Assembly (NCBI RefSeq): GCF_013522705.1
Contig: NZ_JAAMRE010000014.1
Coordinates: 61,338 to 125,337, forward strand
Direction: 5' to 3'
Source: Pseudomonas lurida
Lineage (GTDB): Bacteria; Pseudomonadota; Gammaproteobacteria; Pseudomonadales; Pseudomonadaceae
Length of the DNA stretch: 64,000 nt
Part shown: one piece after another, positions 39,412 through 48,075 of the stretch
Numbering within the stretch: the stretch's first letter is position 1
How the letters are laid out: each line of letters begins with the position of its first letter
The notes under the pieces: model-generated
The model's input: the letters and a program-made list of their open reading frames with translations, nothing else
Told to the model about the DNA's origin: nothing
Databases searched by the model: none
Program-made: the position numbers and the translations under genes

Positions 39412-39419
39412 CAACCCGG

Positions 39420-39743
39420 ATGCCTACCATGCCTGACAAGCCAGACACATGGGCCAAGATCTGGCTGGCGTTGAGCAATCCGCTCTGGCAGGGCGCAATC
39501 ATGGCCATCACAGTATCGTTGCTTCGAGTCATGTACGACGCGAAGGAAACCAGTAAGCGTCGGATCTTGTTCGAATCGCTGATCTGCGGATCGCTGAGCC
39601 TTGTCGCGTCCAGCGTGATCGAGTGGATGACCTGGCCGCCCAGCCTTTCGGTTGCTGCTGGAGGGACTATCGGGTTCCTCGGCGTGACCGCCATCCGCGA
39701 ACTGGTGACCCGCTTCCTGGGCCGCAAGGCGGATTCAGTATGA
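39420..39743 (+). CDS. Holin, lambda-type with probable dual start
   Basis: 107 residues with three hydrophobic segments (about 25-42, 55-70, 77-95) and a basic end (RFLGRKADSV). Length and pattern fit a small phage holin family that makes the inner-membrane hole for lysis. ATG codons at 39420 and 39429 (MPTM) give two products differing by three residues, as in lambda S. Its stop overlaps Rz. Confidence 0.82.
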   Translation: MPTMPDKPDTWAKIWLALSNPLWQGAIMAITVSLLRVMYDAKETSKRRILFESLICGSLSLVASSVIEWMTWPPSLSVAAGGTIGFLGVTAIRELVTRFLGRKADSV

Positions 39744-40117
39744 AGGCCTTCGCTGCTGCAATCATCATCGCCCTGGTCGGCCTGCTGCTCGTTGGCATCC
39801 AGCAGTCACGCGTCGTCGCCCTACGCGGGGAGGTGGCCTTCGAAGCCGGCGAGAAGAAGAAGGCGGTCGACGCCAACCTCGAAAGCCAGGCGACCATCAC
39901 TACGCTGCGCGCTGAAGCAAAGCGAAATGCTGAATACCAGGCAGACCTGGCAAAGCGCCTCAAGGCCAGCCAGGACAAAGCCAAGAAGGCGGAGAAGAAC
40001 TTTGAAAACCTCAAGCGCAACAGCAAGCCTGTTCGTGACTGGGCTGCTCAGCCTCTTCCTGACGGCCTGCGCGGCAAAGCCGGTGGTGGTAACAAAGACC
40101 CAGGCCGTAAGAATTGA
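39740..40117 (+). CDS. Rz: i-spanin (Rz)
   Basis: 125 residues: N-terminal signal anchor (AFAAAIIIALVGLLLVGIQQ) and a long periplasmic coiled coil rich in K, A, E and Q, the usual Rz layout. With Rz1 it fuses inner and outer membranes at lysis. The start overlaps the holin stop (ATGA). Confidence 0.88.
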   Translation: MKAFAAAIIIALVGLLLVGIQQSRVVALRGEVAFEAGEKKKAVDANLESQATITTLRAEAKRNAEYQADLAKRLKASQDKAKKAEKNFENLKRNSKPVRDWAAQPLPDGLRGKAGGGNKDPGRKN

Positions 40118-40274
40118 AGCCCCTGAGCTGATCCCATGCGAGCGCATCGACGACAGCGACGAAAACCTTGGTCTCAATGGTGACTTGTGGGAGCTGAAAG
40201 ACAAGGCGGTCCGGCTGCTGGACACCTGCGCAGATCAGGTTGACGCCCAGATCCTCCGAAGCCAGAGCAAGTAA
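40002..40274 (+). CDS. Rz1: o-spanin (Rz1) in an alternative frame
   Basis: 90 residues from TTG at 40002, with GGAG upstream. Lipoprotein signal LFVTGLLSLFLTAC (cysteine 23), then CAAKPVVVTKTQ. It begins inside Rz in another frame and continues past its end, the standard overlapping arrangement. The frame is open far upstream, but only this start gives a lipoprotein signal. Confidence 0.8.
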   Translation: MKTSSATASLFVTGLLSLFLTACAAKPVVVTKTQAVRIEAPELIPCERIDDSDENLGLNGDLWELKDKAVRLLDTCADQVDAQILRSQSK

Positions 40275-40275
40275 T

Positions 40276-40313
40276 CCGCGCCACGTTTTCGAATGCGCCA
40301 AATCGTGGCGCGG
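40276..40313. repeat. GCGCCACG hairpin, copy 2
   Basis: CCGCGCCACG (40276-40285) and CGTGGCGCGG (40304-40313) form a perfect 10-bp stem with 18-base loop, ten bases before the start at 40324. Stem core and TTTTCG loop start match 34520-34555. Confidence 0.7.
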
Positions 40314-40323
40314 GAAAGATCAC

Positions 40324-40533
40324 ATGAAAGTAATCGTAACCAAGCTACTGGGATCGGCTGAATTCGAGTTCCTGCGTGAGGGTGTGGTCGTTCACCGTGA
40401 GCGGTTCTTCGGCAAGGTCACCACCGAGTACCGACGCACCATTGCGTTTAGTGAGACGTTCGACGCACACCGGTGCCGGTTTGTTACGGCCATGCCTGCT
40501 GATCGGGCGTTCCAGTACGAGCTAGCGCCGTGA
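40324..40533 (+). CDS. Small phage protein (69 aa)
   Basis: 69 residues, KVIVTKLLGSAEFEFLREGV and RRTIAFSETFDAHRCRF, beta-rich. Preceded by the palindrome at 40276-40313. The stop overlaps the next start (GTGA). No family recognised. Confidence 0.6.
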   Translation: MKVIVTKLLGSAEFEFLREGVVVHRERFFGKVTTEYRRTIAFSETFDAHRCRFVTAMPADRAFQYELAP

Positions 40534-40655
40534 GCAACTTAACTCGCCTGCGGCACGTGCTGCCAATGAGTCCGGACATCAACGCTGCGGTAAGCGCTCT
40601 CGACAAGGCCATTGCTGATGACATGGACGTTGCCAAGAAATCGGGGCTGCCGTAG
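40530..40655 (+). CDS. Very small phage protein (41 aa)
   Basis: 41 residues, GTG start overlapping the upstream stop. SNLTRLRHVLPMSPDINAAV then SALDKAIADDMDVAKK, helical. Coupling to the upstream gene is the main support. Function unknown. Confidence 0.55.
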   Translation: MSNLTRLRHVLPMSPDINAAVSALDKAIADDMDVAKKSGLP

Positions 40656-40718
40656 ATCCTAAACGTTGGACTGTTTCACGGGCAGGCGTATGGCGAGTCA
40701 GCCTTGATATCTAAATGA

Positions 40719-41177
40719 TCATTTCTCGGGTCTAGACCGTTTTGCGATTAAGCTTTCTCTTTTCAAAGCTACTGCAAGCATGACCGTCGCCGTGAGTGCT
40801 GGCATCAGAAAAATGTACATTGTGTTCTGAATATTTTGACCAATCCACGCCCAGATCACACCCCATATCCCAGTGGCTACAACTCCAACGACCAAAATGC
40901 TCTTGTTCTGTATTTTTGGAGCGGAGGACATTGAGATCTTGTAGATCTTCCAATTTGTCCAAAGGCAGAAGACTGAAATCGATATGGCGCCGAGTACTGG
41001 GGGCAACATGGTCCAACCTTCTGGCAGGGAGCCTATCGCTCCGGCGAGGAAAAAGAAGGCGCCCCAAATAAAAATCAAAGTTACCGGCAACAGTCCCGCA
41101 ATAGCGCTGATGGTCAGAAAGATTCGGAGTTTCGTAAGGCTATTCAACGTTCCCCTCCAAGGGCTCCTGTGCTCCAA
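40719..41177 (-). CDS. Four-helix membrane protein, moron candidate
   Basis: 152 residues with four transmembrane helices (about 18-40, 55-75, 90-112 and 118-137) and a basic C-terminus (KRESLIAKRSRPEK). It runs against the late genes between the lysis cassette and the terminase, a frequent site for independently expressed prophage genes. Composition is AT-richer than in flanking genes. Function unknown; superinfection exclusion is possible. Confidence 0.65.
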   Translation of the reverse strand: MEHRSPWRGTLNSLTKLRIFLTISAIAGLLPVTLIFIWGAFFFLAGAIGSLPEGWTMLPPVLGAISISVFCLWTNWKIYKISMSSAPKIQNKSILVVGVVATGIWGVIWAWIGQNIQNTMYIFLMPALTATVMLAVALKRESLIAKRSRPEK

Positions 41178-41229
41178 CTACTTATTCGTAATCTCTGCAT
41201 GTGGCCATTATTTAACTTTAAGGTGAATT

Positions 41230-41853
41230 ATGGACCGGCCGATGCCGCCAGCGTCAACGCTTGAACTGTCCGACCTCTCCAACTTCGGTATCCGCCTGAC
41301 ACCGGCTCCTGAAGTATGGGAATGGCTCCAAGCCGAGATCCTTGCCGACACCGGCAGCATTCACAACGAAGACCATGCTCACCTACTGGATGCAGACATC
41401 CGGATCATGTGGGCGTCGTCGAGCTTCACCAAGCAGGGCCGCACAGTCCTGGGGCAGGCCGAACAGGTAGCGTTCCGCGCGGGTGGCTGGCAGAAAGCCC
41501 GGATGGAGCAACAGATGCGTGATTGGTTCGGCGATGTGCCGGCTTTCATCATCACTCTGGCTGCCGACTACTGCGCCCAGTGCAGCGACACCGACTTCTG
41601 TGCCCTGGTAGAGCATGAGCTGTATCACATCACCCAGGCGAAGGATCAGTACGGTGCACCCAAGTTCACGCAGGAAGGATTGCCCAAGCTGGAGATGCGC
41701 TCACACGACGTCGAAGAGTTCGTCGGTGTGGTTCGCCGCTATGGTGCGAGCCCTGACGTTCAAGCGTTGGTAGATGCTGCAAACAGTCCTGCTGAGGTGG
41801 GGAAATTGAACATTGCGAGGGCCTGCGGAACCTGTCTGCTCAAGTCGGCCTGA
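41230..41853 (+). CDS. Putative phage metallopeptidase
   Basis: 207 residues. Zinc motif HELYH (129-133) follows a hydrophobic stretch (AFIITLAADYC), and SHDVEEFVGVVRRYG follows. This matches a family of putative phage metallopeptidases that lie just before the terminase. Substrate unknown; perhaps capsid maturation or a host target. AAGGTGA precedes the ATG. Confidence 0.78.
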   Translation: MDRPMPPASTLELSDLSNFGIRLTPAPEVWEWLQAEILADTGSIHNEDHAHLLDADIRIMWASSSFTKQGRTVLGQAEQVAFRAGGWQKARMEQQMRDWFGDVPAFIITLAADYCAQCSDTDFCALVEHELYHITQAKDQYGAPKFTQEGLPKLEMRSHDVEEFVGVVRRYGASPDVQALVDAANSPAEVGKLNIARACGTCLLKSA

Positions 41854-41885
41854 TTCCATGACAGGTATTGACGGATGACAACCAT

Positions 41886-42362
41886 ATGGCAGTACTACGA
41901 AGCGAGGTCAAAGCCTTCATCGTTCAGGCTCTGGCCTGCTTCGATACGCCGTCCCAGGTGGTAGCAGCGGTCAAGACAGAATTCGGGATTGAGATCACCC
42001 GACAGCAATGCGAAACGCACGACCCGACAAAGTTTGCCGGGCAGAAGCTCGGCAAGACCTGGGTGGACCTGTTCCACGCTGCTCGCAAGCGATTCCGTGA
42101 AGAGACAACCGATATCCCCATTGCCAATCGCGCGTACCGACTTCGCGGTCTTGGGCGGCTGGCCGAGAAGGCTGAGAGCATGCGCAATCTGGCGCTGACT
42201 GCTCAGTTGTATGAGCAGGCCGCCAAAGAAGTGGGCGATGCCTACGTGAATCGCCGCCTTGAACCTGAAAAGCCTTTGGGCTCCCACGCTGACCAGCAGC
42301 ACGCCGTTGCTGAGTACACCCTGGAGCCTGATGAGAATGTCCCCGCTGCCCCGTACCTATGA
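41886..42362 (+). CDS. Terminase small subunit (DUF2280-like)
   Basis: 158 residues: LRSEVKAFIVQALACFDTPS, VVAAVKTEFGIEITRQQCET and a C-terminal AYRLRGLGRLAEKAE. The N-terminal helix-turn-helix recognises the packaging site. Matches DUF2280, which lies before the large subunit in many phages. The longer start at TTG 41868 is less likely. Overlaps the large-subunit start by 32 bases. Confidence 0.8.
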   Translation: MAVLRSEVKAFIVQALACFDTPSQVVAAVKTEFGIEITRQQCETHDPTKFAGQKLGKTWVDLFHAARKRFREETTDIPIANRAYRLRGLGRLAEKAESMRNLALTAQLYEQAAKEVGDAYVNRRLEPEKPLGSHADQQHAVAEYTLEPDENVPAAPYL

Positions 42363-43656
42363 CCCGCCGGTAAAGCTGACGCCGAAACAGGCGAACATTT
42401 ACTGCTGGGGCTTCCAGCCTCAGGCGCGTTTCCGCGATGCTGTATGTGGTCGACGGTTCGGCAAGACATTCTTGGGCAAAGCTGAGATGCGCCGCGCAGC
42501 TCGCCTGGCTGCTGAGTGGGGCGTGAGCGTCGAGGACGAGATCTGGTACGGCGCGCCTACGTTCAAGCAGGCCAAGCGCGTGTTCTGGCGCCGGCTGAAG
42601 CAGGCCATCCCCGAAGCATGGCGCGCGCACCGTCCGAACGAAACTGAATGCTCGATCACGCTCAAGTCTGGCCACGTCATGCGTGTGGTAGGGCTCGACA
42701 ATTACGACAACTTGCGCGGCTCCGGTCTGTTCTTCGTCTTGGTGGATGAGTGGGCGGACTGCCCGTGGGAAGCATGGGAAGAAGTCCTTCGGCCGATGCT
42801 CTCGACCTGCCAATACTCGATACCGGGCATCGGTATGCGAAAAGGTGGTCACGCGCTGCGCATCGGCACGCCGAAGGGCTTCAACCATTGCTACGACACG
42901 TTCCTTGATGGCCGGCCAGGCCATGAGCCCGATCACAAGAGTTGGCTCTACACCTCGCTCGACGGTGGCAACGTTCCGGCTGAAGAGCTGGAAGCTGCCC
43001 GCCGCAAGATGGACCCTCGGACCTTCCGGCAAGAATACGAGGCCAGCTTCGAGAACTACCAGGGCGTCGTCTACTACACGTTCAATCGTGAGGCGAACCG
43101 AACCAGCGAGACGATCAAGCGCGGCGAGGCGCTGCACATCGGCATGGACTTCAACGTCATGAAGATGGCCGCCGTGGTGCATGTCATCCGTGACGATTTG
43201 CCATTGGCCCTCAGCGAGTTCTCCGAGGTGCGTGACACACCGGAGATGATCGAGAAGATCAAGCTTCGCTTCCCTGATCACAGCATTGCGATCTACCCAG
43301 ACGCCAGCGGCCAGAACACAAGCAGCAAGAGCGCGAGCGAGTCTGATCTATCACTGCTCAGGAAGGCTGGTTTCACCGTAGTGGTGGATTCGACCAACCC
43401 CGCGGTAAAAGACAGGGTTAACGCCATGTGCGCAATGTTCGCCAACACGTATGGCGAGCACCGCTACCTGGTCAACGTTGACCAATGCCCGAAATATACG
43501 CAGTGCCTGGAGCGGCAGATCTACACGGACAAGGGTGAGCCCGACAAGAAGGCCGGATACGACCACCTCGTGGACGCCCCTGGCTACTTCATTGCCAAGC
43601 GCTACCCGATCAAAACACGCACAGGCGGAACACGCCGAATTGGAGGCTTGGCCTGA
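42331..43656 (+). CDS. Terminase large subunit
   Basis: 441 residues. Walker A GRRFGKT (40-46), Walker B FVLVDE (135-140), and the RNase H-like nuclease acidic residues D273 (GMDFNV), D324 (IYPDASG) and D411/D415 (DHLVDAPGY). It pumps and cuts DNA during packaging. Start ATG 42331 has GGAG at -8; ATG 42337 is close by. The stop overlaps the portal start by one base. Confidence 0.92.
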   Translation: MRMSPLPRTYDPPVKLTPKQANIYCWGFQPQARFRDAVCGRRFGKTFLGKAEMRRAARLAAEWGVSVEDEIWYGAPTFKQAKRVFWRRLKQAIPEAWRAHRPNETECSITLKSGHVMRVVGLDNYDNLRGSGLFFVLVDEWADCPWEAWEEVLRPMLSTCQYSIPGIGMRKGGHALRIGTPKGFNHCYDTFLDGRPGHEPDHKSWLYTSLDGGNVPAEELEAARRKMDPRTFRQEYEASFENYQGVVYYTFNREANRTSETIKRGEALHIGMDFNVMKMAAVVHVIRDDLPLALSEFSEVRDTPEMIEKIKLRFPDHSIAIYPDASGQNTSSKSASESDLSLLRKAGFTVVVDSTNPAVKDRVNAMCAMFANTYGEHRYLVNVDQCPKYTQCLERQIYTDKGEPDKKAGYDHLVDAPGYFIAKRYPIKTRTGGTRRIGGLA

Positions 43657-45116
43657 TGCCAGTGCAATCGACAAACCCCGACTACGACGCGCACATCGCG
43701 GAGTGGGAGATGATGGACGACGCGCTCGAGGGTGAGTGCGCCGTGAAGCGCAACGAGCGCAACCTGCCCAAGCCGAGCGGTATGGTTGAGGCCGAGAAGA
43801 TCGACGCCGCGGGCAACAAGTACCTCTACGAGAACTACACCAGCCGGGCTCAGTACGAGCATTGGGTGCGCGACTCGTTGCGTTCGATGATGGGGCTGGT
43901 GTCTCGGCTGATTCCTGAGATCGAACTACCGTCTGGCCTGAAAGGGCTGGAGGACAACGCCACAGCCGACGGCTTCGGCCTGAAGCAGTTGTTCTTCCGG
44001 ATGGTGCGCCAGGCCATTTCCCACGGCCGGGTACCGCTGGTGGTGAACATCGACGAGAGCGGCGAGCCATACTTCTCGACGTACGCCACCCGCAACGCCA
44101 TAAATTGGGACACTGCTGATCAGGGCGGACGGCAGGATCTGGTCCTTTCGGTGTTCCGCGAGTTTCGCAAGAAGGGCGGCGATCGCTACAGCCACGATTG
44201 CGACACGGTTTTCCGGGAGTTCTTCATGCTGGGCGATGTTTGCTACACCTCGGTGCGAAATGAAGGCGGCGAGCTGGTCGAGGACGAAAAGCCGCTGGGC
44301 ACCACCGGAACTGACAACCGCTTGGTCAAAGGCCTGCCATACCTGCCCGTGATCTACTGCGGTTCGACCGACAACTCCCCGGATGTTGATGAGGTGCCGC
44401 TGCTGACCATGGCGCGGTCCGCATTGAAGTCCTACCAGATCAGCGCTGACTACTTCAGCTCTCTGCATCAGACCAGTCACCCGCAACCGTGGGTTTCCGG
44501 TCTGGATGAGGCTGTAGAGCTGAGTGTGACTGGTCCTTCGGCAGCATGGGACCTTGGCCCAAGCGGCAAGGCTGAATATCTGGAGTTCAAGGGCACCGGC
44601 ATTGAAGCCAACCGCAAAGCGATGGATGACCAGAAGAACGCCGCGCTTGAGGCAGGCGCCAAGGTCATGGACGTGGCCGGCACTGAGTCGGGCGAGGCGC
44701 GCAAAACGCGTCAGAACGACCAGCACGCCACGTTGCACAGCATCGTCATCACGGTGGCCGAGGCGGTGGAGCAAGGCTTGCGGTACGCAGCCGAGTGGAA
44801 GGGCTACGACCCCAAGCAGGTCAAGTTCAAGGTAAATCCTGAGTTCGTGACCCCGGTGGTCGACGCCCAAGTGCTCGCCGAACTGCTCAAGGGCGTGATG
44901 GCCGGCACGATCAGCGCCGACACCTACTGGCAGTACCTCACCACCGGCAAGCTGCCGGAGCGCCCATACGAAGACGAAGCCGAACTGATCAGCGATGAGC
45001 GCGAGTCGGCCGGCATCAACTTGGACAAAGACGATGCCAACGACAAACCTGGTGCAGGCGGACAGCCAACTGCTGGAGCAGACGACGCGCCACTCGGTAA
45101 TGCTGGAGCGGCTTAA
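43656..45116 (+). CDS. Portal protein (DUF4055 family)
   Basis: 486 residues. N-terminal DYDAHIAEWEMMDDALEGEC, then ENYTSRAQYEHWVRDSLRSM, and mid-region LPYLPVIYCGSTDNSPDVDE and DLGPSGKAEYLEFKGTGIEA, the DUF4055 portal pattern. Forms the dodecameric DNA channel at one capsid vertex. The acidic, glycine-rich C-terminus overlaps the MuF gene by 83 bases in another frame. Confidence 0.88.
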   Translation: MPVQSTNPDYDAHIAEWEMMDDALEGECAVKRNERNLPKPSGMVEAEKIDAAGNKYLYENYTSRAQYEHWVRDSLRSMMGLVSRLIPEIELPSGLKGLEDNATADGFGLKQLFFRMVRQAISHGRVPLVVNIDESGEPYFSTYATRNAINWDTADQGGRQDLVLSVFREFRKKGGDRYSHDCDTVFREFFMLGDVCYTSVRNEGGELVEDEKPLGTTGTDNRLVKGLPYLPVIYCGSTDNSPDVDEVPLLTMARSALKSYQISADYFSSLHQTSHPQPWVSGLDEAVELSVTGPSAAWDLGPSGKAEYLEFKGTGIEANRKAMDDQKNAALEAGAKVMDVAGTESGEARKTRQNDQHATLHSIVITVAEAVEQGLRYAAEWKGYDPKQVKFKVNPEFVTPVVDAQVLAELLKGVMAGTISADTYWQYLTTGKLPERPYEDEAELISDERESAGINLDKDDANDKPGAGGQPTAGADDAPLGNAGAA

Positions 45117-46146
45117 GGCCGGCGAGGTCAAGAAGTTCGAGAAGTACCTACGCCAGATCGATAAGCTGGTGCGGGATCAACTCACCCGCAAGGAACTGAC
45201 CACTTACAGCCGGGACCGCCTTGAGCAGTTCCTGGCCCGTGTGGACGGCAAGCTGCTGGAGATCTACAAGGCCTACCGCGACCTGGTGCAGGCCGATCTG
45301 GTCGACATCGCGCTGTATGAGTCGAGCTTTGAGGCCAAAAGCCTGAGCAATGCGCTCTCTATCGACGCTGTGGTGCCGACCAACACGGTGATCCGCGCTG
45401 CGGTGTTCTCCTACCCGCTACAGGTGAAGGGCATCGACGGCGGCAAGCTGCTGAAGAGCTTCGTCAGCGGCTGGACGCGGACCGAGACGATGCGCGTCAC
45501 CAACACGATCCGGCTCGGCTTCGGCCAGGGCCAGACCAACGCCCAGATCATCCAGGCGATTCGCGGTACGGCAGCGCAGAACTTCACTGACGGCGTCTTG
45601 GCGGTGAGCAACCGCAATGCTGCCGCCGTGGTGCAGACGGCAATCCAGCATGTGGCCACGACGGCACGAATGGAGACGCTGAAGGCCAACAGCGACGTGG
45701 TGCTGGGCTATCGCTGGGTGTCGACGCTCGATCGCAAGACCTCGCAGCAGTGCAAGGGCCTGGATGGGATGCGCTTCGACCTGGGCAAAGGTCCGCTGCC
45801 ACCGGCGCACATCAACTGCCGATCAACTACCGTGCCGACCACCAGGCTTTCGGAGATGTTCGCGAAGGACGCCACGCGCGCCTCGGTGGGCGATAACGGC
45901 GGGGCCCAGGTCGACGCAGGTCTGAATTATTACGAGTGGCTAGCAACGCAACCGGCGAGCTTCCAGGATCATGCGCTCGGGCCGGTCCGGGGCAAGTTGT
46001 TCCGCGATGGAGGGCTGACGCCGGAGAAATTCGCCAAGCTGCAGCTCGACAAGTCCTTCAAACCGCTGCCCCTCGCCCAACTGAAAGAAGTCGAGCCCGA
46101 CATGTTTACCCGAGCAGGCGTTACACTCGGCGCTCCATCAGGTTGA
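45034..46146 (+). CDS. Minor head protein, MuF type
   Basis: 370 residues. The MuF-type C-terminal domain has TARMETLKANSDVVLGYRWV, STLDRKTSQQCKGLDG, and PLPPAHINCRSTTVPTTR with the conserved P-P-x-H-x-N-C-R signature. It is a minor capsid protein; in some phages it carries effector domains, but none is evident here. The start ATG 45034 lies inside the portal gene. Confidence 0.87.
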   Translation: MPTTNLVQADSQLLEQTTRHSVMLERLKAGEVKKFEKYLRQIDKLVRDQLTRKELTTYSRDRLEQFLARVDGKLLEIYKAYRDLVQADLVDIALYESSFEAKSLSNALSIDAVVPTNTVIRAAVFSYPLQVKGIDGGKLLKSFVSGWTRTETMRVTNTIRLGFGQGQTNAQIIQAIRGTAAQNFTDGVLAVSNRNAAAVVQTAIQHVATTARMETLKANSDVVLGYRWVSTLDRKTSQQCKGLDGMRFDLGKGPLPPAHINCRSTTVPTTRLSEMFAKDATRASVGDNGGAQVDAGLNYYEWLATQPASFQDHALGPVRGKLFRDGGLTPEKFAKLQLDKSFKPLPLAQLKEVEPDMFTRAGVTLGAPSG

Positions 46147-46154
46147 GATAGCAC

Positions 46155-46646
46155 ATGCAGATCATCGTTGAGGATGGGAAGGGCAGGCCAGACGCCAATA
46201 GCTTCGTGCCGCTGGAGAAGCTGACCTTCTACCGCGACTACTACGGGTTCCGGATACCTGAAGCAGAGGCTAAACAGGTCGAACTGCTGCTGCGCGCTGC
46301 GGCCGACATCAATGGTCGCCAGTGGAAAGGGCGAAAGGCCAATCCCGACCAGGTTATGGCCTGGCCACGGCGTGATTGCAAAATCGAATATCAGACGCTG
46401 TCCGAGACGTTCGTGCCCTTTGAGGTTGAGTGGGGCCAAGTACGGCTGGCGGTCGAGCTGTATGCAGCAGAACAGGGCTTCCAGATCGAAGAGCCGACGC
46501 ATTGCATTGAGTCCAATGGTCGTCGCACTCGACTCAATCGCGATACGCCTGGCTTTCGCATGCGACCGCCGCCGTACGCACCGAGCAGGACACAGTTCGC
46601 CGATTACCTGATAATGCGAGGATTGCATTTAGTCGCTAAGGAATAG
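46155..46646 (+). CDS. Head-tail connector-like protein (DnaT-like family)
   Basis: 163 residues. The sequence IIVEDGKGRPDANSFVPLEK, LLLRAAADINGRQWKGRKAN, MAWPRRD resembles the phage family annotated as 'DnaT-like ssDNA-binding', which by position is a head-tail connector. The name is probably misleading. Function inferred from order after MuF. Confidence 0.7.
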   Translation: MQIIVEDGKGRPDANSFVPLEKLTFYRDYYGFRIPEAEAKQVELLLRAAADINGRQWKGRKANPDQVMAWPRRDCKIEYQTLSETFVPFEVEWGQVRLAVELYAAEQGFQIEEPTHCIESNGRRTRLNRDTPGFRMRPPPYAPSRTQFADYLIMRGLHLVAKE

Positions 46647-46649
46647 CCG

Positions 46650-47246
46650 ATGTTCAAATTGCTGCGGTGGGCATTTCTGCTCGTAGTATTCATCACCGTT
46701 ATTGGCTTCGTTTTTTTGCTCGGGCTCTCTTTTGGCCTCAGCAACAACCACGACAAGTTCATTACAGAGACCGTGCCTGTCCTATCAATGCTTGGCGGAT
46801 GGGTTGCCGGCATTGGCGCACTGGCAGCAGTTCTCACCACTCTTTGGCTGGCTGATAAACAACGCAGAGAGGATGTTGAAAATCTCCGGGTTTCTGTTCG
46901 GTCGGCCATCACCAATACTGGAGAAGAGGGTTGGTTCATTGCTCTCGGGATCACATCAGATGGAAAGCGTCCGGTGAAGGTGACAGGCGTTTCGGTACAG
47001 TCGTCCCATGCGAGAAGTTACCTACATATCCACCAATTTTGGCTGGGGAGTCACCCGCTGCCAGCGGCGATGACCTATGGCGATAGTATTTCCCTGCATT
47101 TGACGCCAGGGTTTGACCGGCAGATCAATAGATACGTTGAACAATACTGCCGTGGAAAAGCTTCAGGATTGAAATTTGTCGTTAGCACTACGTTGCATGA
47201 GTTCAAGGCCTCCATAGACAAGAATATGCTCACCTTGAGCAACTGA
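46650..47246 (+). CDS. Membrane-anchored protein within the head module, moron candidate
   Basis: 198 residues with two transmembrane helices (about 6-30 and 42-66), a charged linker (LADKQRREDVENLRVSVRSA) and a soluble C-terminal domain (ALGITSDGKRPVKVTGVSVQ onward). No structural phage protein should have such anchors. It is followed by a terminator and preceded directly by the connector gene. Less GC-rich than neighbours. Probably a lysogenic-conversion or exclusion gene; unknown family. Confidence 0.65.
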   Translation: MFKLLRWAFLLVVFITVIGFVFLLGLSFGLSNNHDKFITETVPVLSMLGGWVAGIGALAAVLTTLWLADKQRREDVENLRVSVRSAITNTGEEGWFIALGITSDGKRPVKVTGVSVQSSHARSYLHIHQFWLGSHPLPAAMTYGDSISLHLTPGFDRQINRYVEQYCRGKASGLKFVVSTTLHEFKASIDKNMLTLSN

Positions 47247-47267
47247 ACCAAAAACAGATTCATACCA

Positions 47268-47292
47268 ACCTCGGCCATGCCGGGGTTTTTTT
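47268..47292 (+). terminator. Terminator within the late operon (before scaffold)
   Basis: CCTCGGC/GCCGGGG stem (one G-T pair, three-base loop) and seven T. It ends transcripts of the membrane protein gene and requires antitermination for the capsid genes, unless they have their own promoter. Confidence 0.8.
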
Positions 47293-47334
47293 ATGCCTGC
47301 AAAGCGGGCCGACCAAACCCAAGGGGTGCACCAA

Positions 47335-48072
47335 GTGGCAGACGAAAACCAGATTGATCTTGAAGACCCGGCAGTAAAAACCGCCATTGCCGCCGCAGTG
47401 GATGCAGCCACAATGGGACTCAAGAACAAAAACACCGAGCTGCTTGGCTCGCTCCGGACCACCAAGACCGAGCTGGACGGCTTCAAGTCCCAGTTCGAAG
47501 GCCTGGACATTGCATCAGTGAAAGGCCTGCTTAATAAGGTTGGTCAGGATGAAGAGACCAAGCTGATCGCCGAGGGCAAGCTGGACGAGGTCATCACCCG
47601 CCGCACAGAGCGCTTGCGCACCGACTACGACACCAAGCTGGCCGCCGAGAAAGCCCGTGCCGACAAGGCTGAGCAATTCGCAGCTAAGTACAGCGACAAG
47701 GTGCTGGCTGATTCAATCCGCGCCGCTGCCATCAAAGCCGGCGCGCTCCCAGAGGCCGCCGAGGACATCATCTTGCGCGCCCGGGGCACTTTCAAACTCA
47801 GTGAAGACGGTGAGGCAATTGCCACCGACCGTGATGGCGAGGTCGTTTACGGGAAGGACGGGAAAACCCCGCTGTCACCGCTCGAATGGGCGGAATCCCT
47901 GCGTGAAACAGCAACACACCTGTGGCCAAGGGCTCAGGGCGCCGGGCAGACCGGCGACAACGGTGGCAAGGCCACGAAAAAGTGGGGCGAGTACACGGAA
48001 ACCGAACGCGCTGCGATCGCCCGTGACAATCCCGATCTCTTCAAGAAAATCCAGGCCACCAAAGGAACCTAA
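47335..48072 (+). CDS. Capsid scaffold protein
   Basis: 245 residues from GTG 47335 (AAGGGG upstream). Helical, highly charged: AATMGLKNKNTELLGSLRTT, KLAAEKARADKAEQFAAKYS, and a C-terminal part with EWAESLRETATHLW. This is typical of scaffolding proteins, and it directly precedes the capsid gene. ATG 47293 falls in the terminator tail and is unlikely. Confidence 0.85.
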   Translation: MADENQIDLEDPAVKTAIAAAVDAATMGLKNKNTELLGSLRTTKTELDGFKSQFEGLDIASVKGLLNKVGQDEETKLIAEGKLDEVITRRTERLRTDYDTKLAAEKARADKAEQFAAKYSDKVLADSIRAAAIKAGALPEAAEDIILRARGTFKLSEDGEAIATDRDGEVVYGKDGKTPLSPLEWAESLRETATHLWPRAQGAGQTGDNGGKATKKWGEYTETERAAIARDNPDLFKKIQATKGT

Positions 48073-48075
48073 TCC

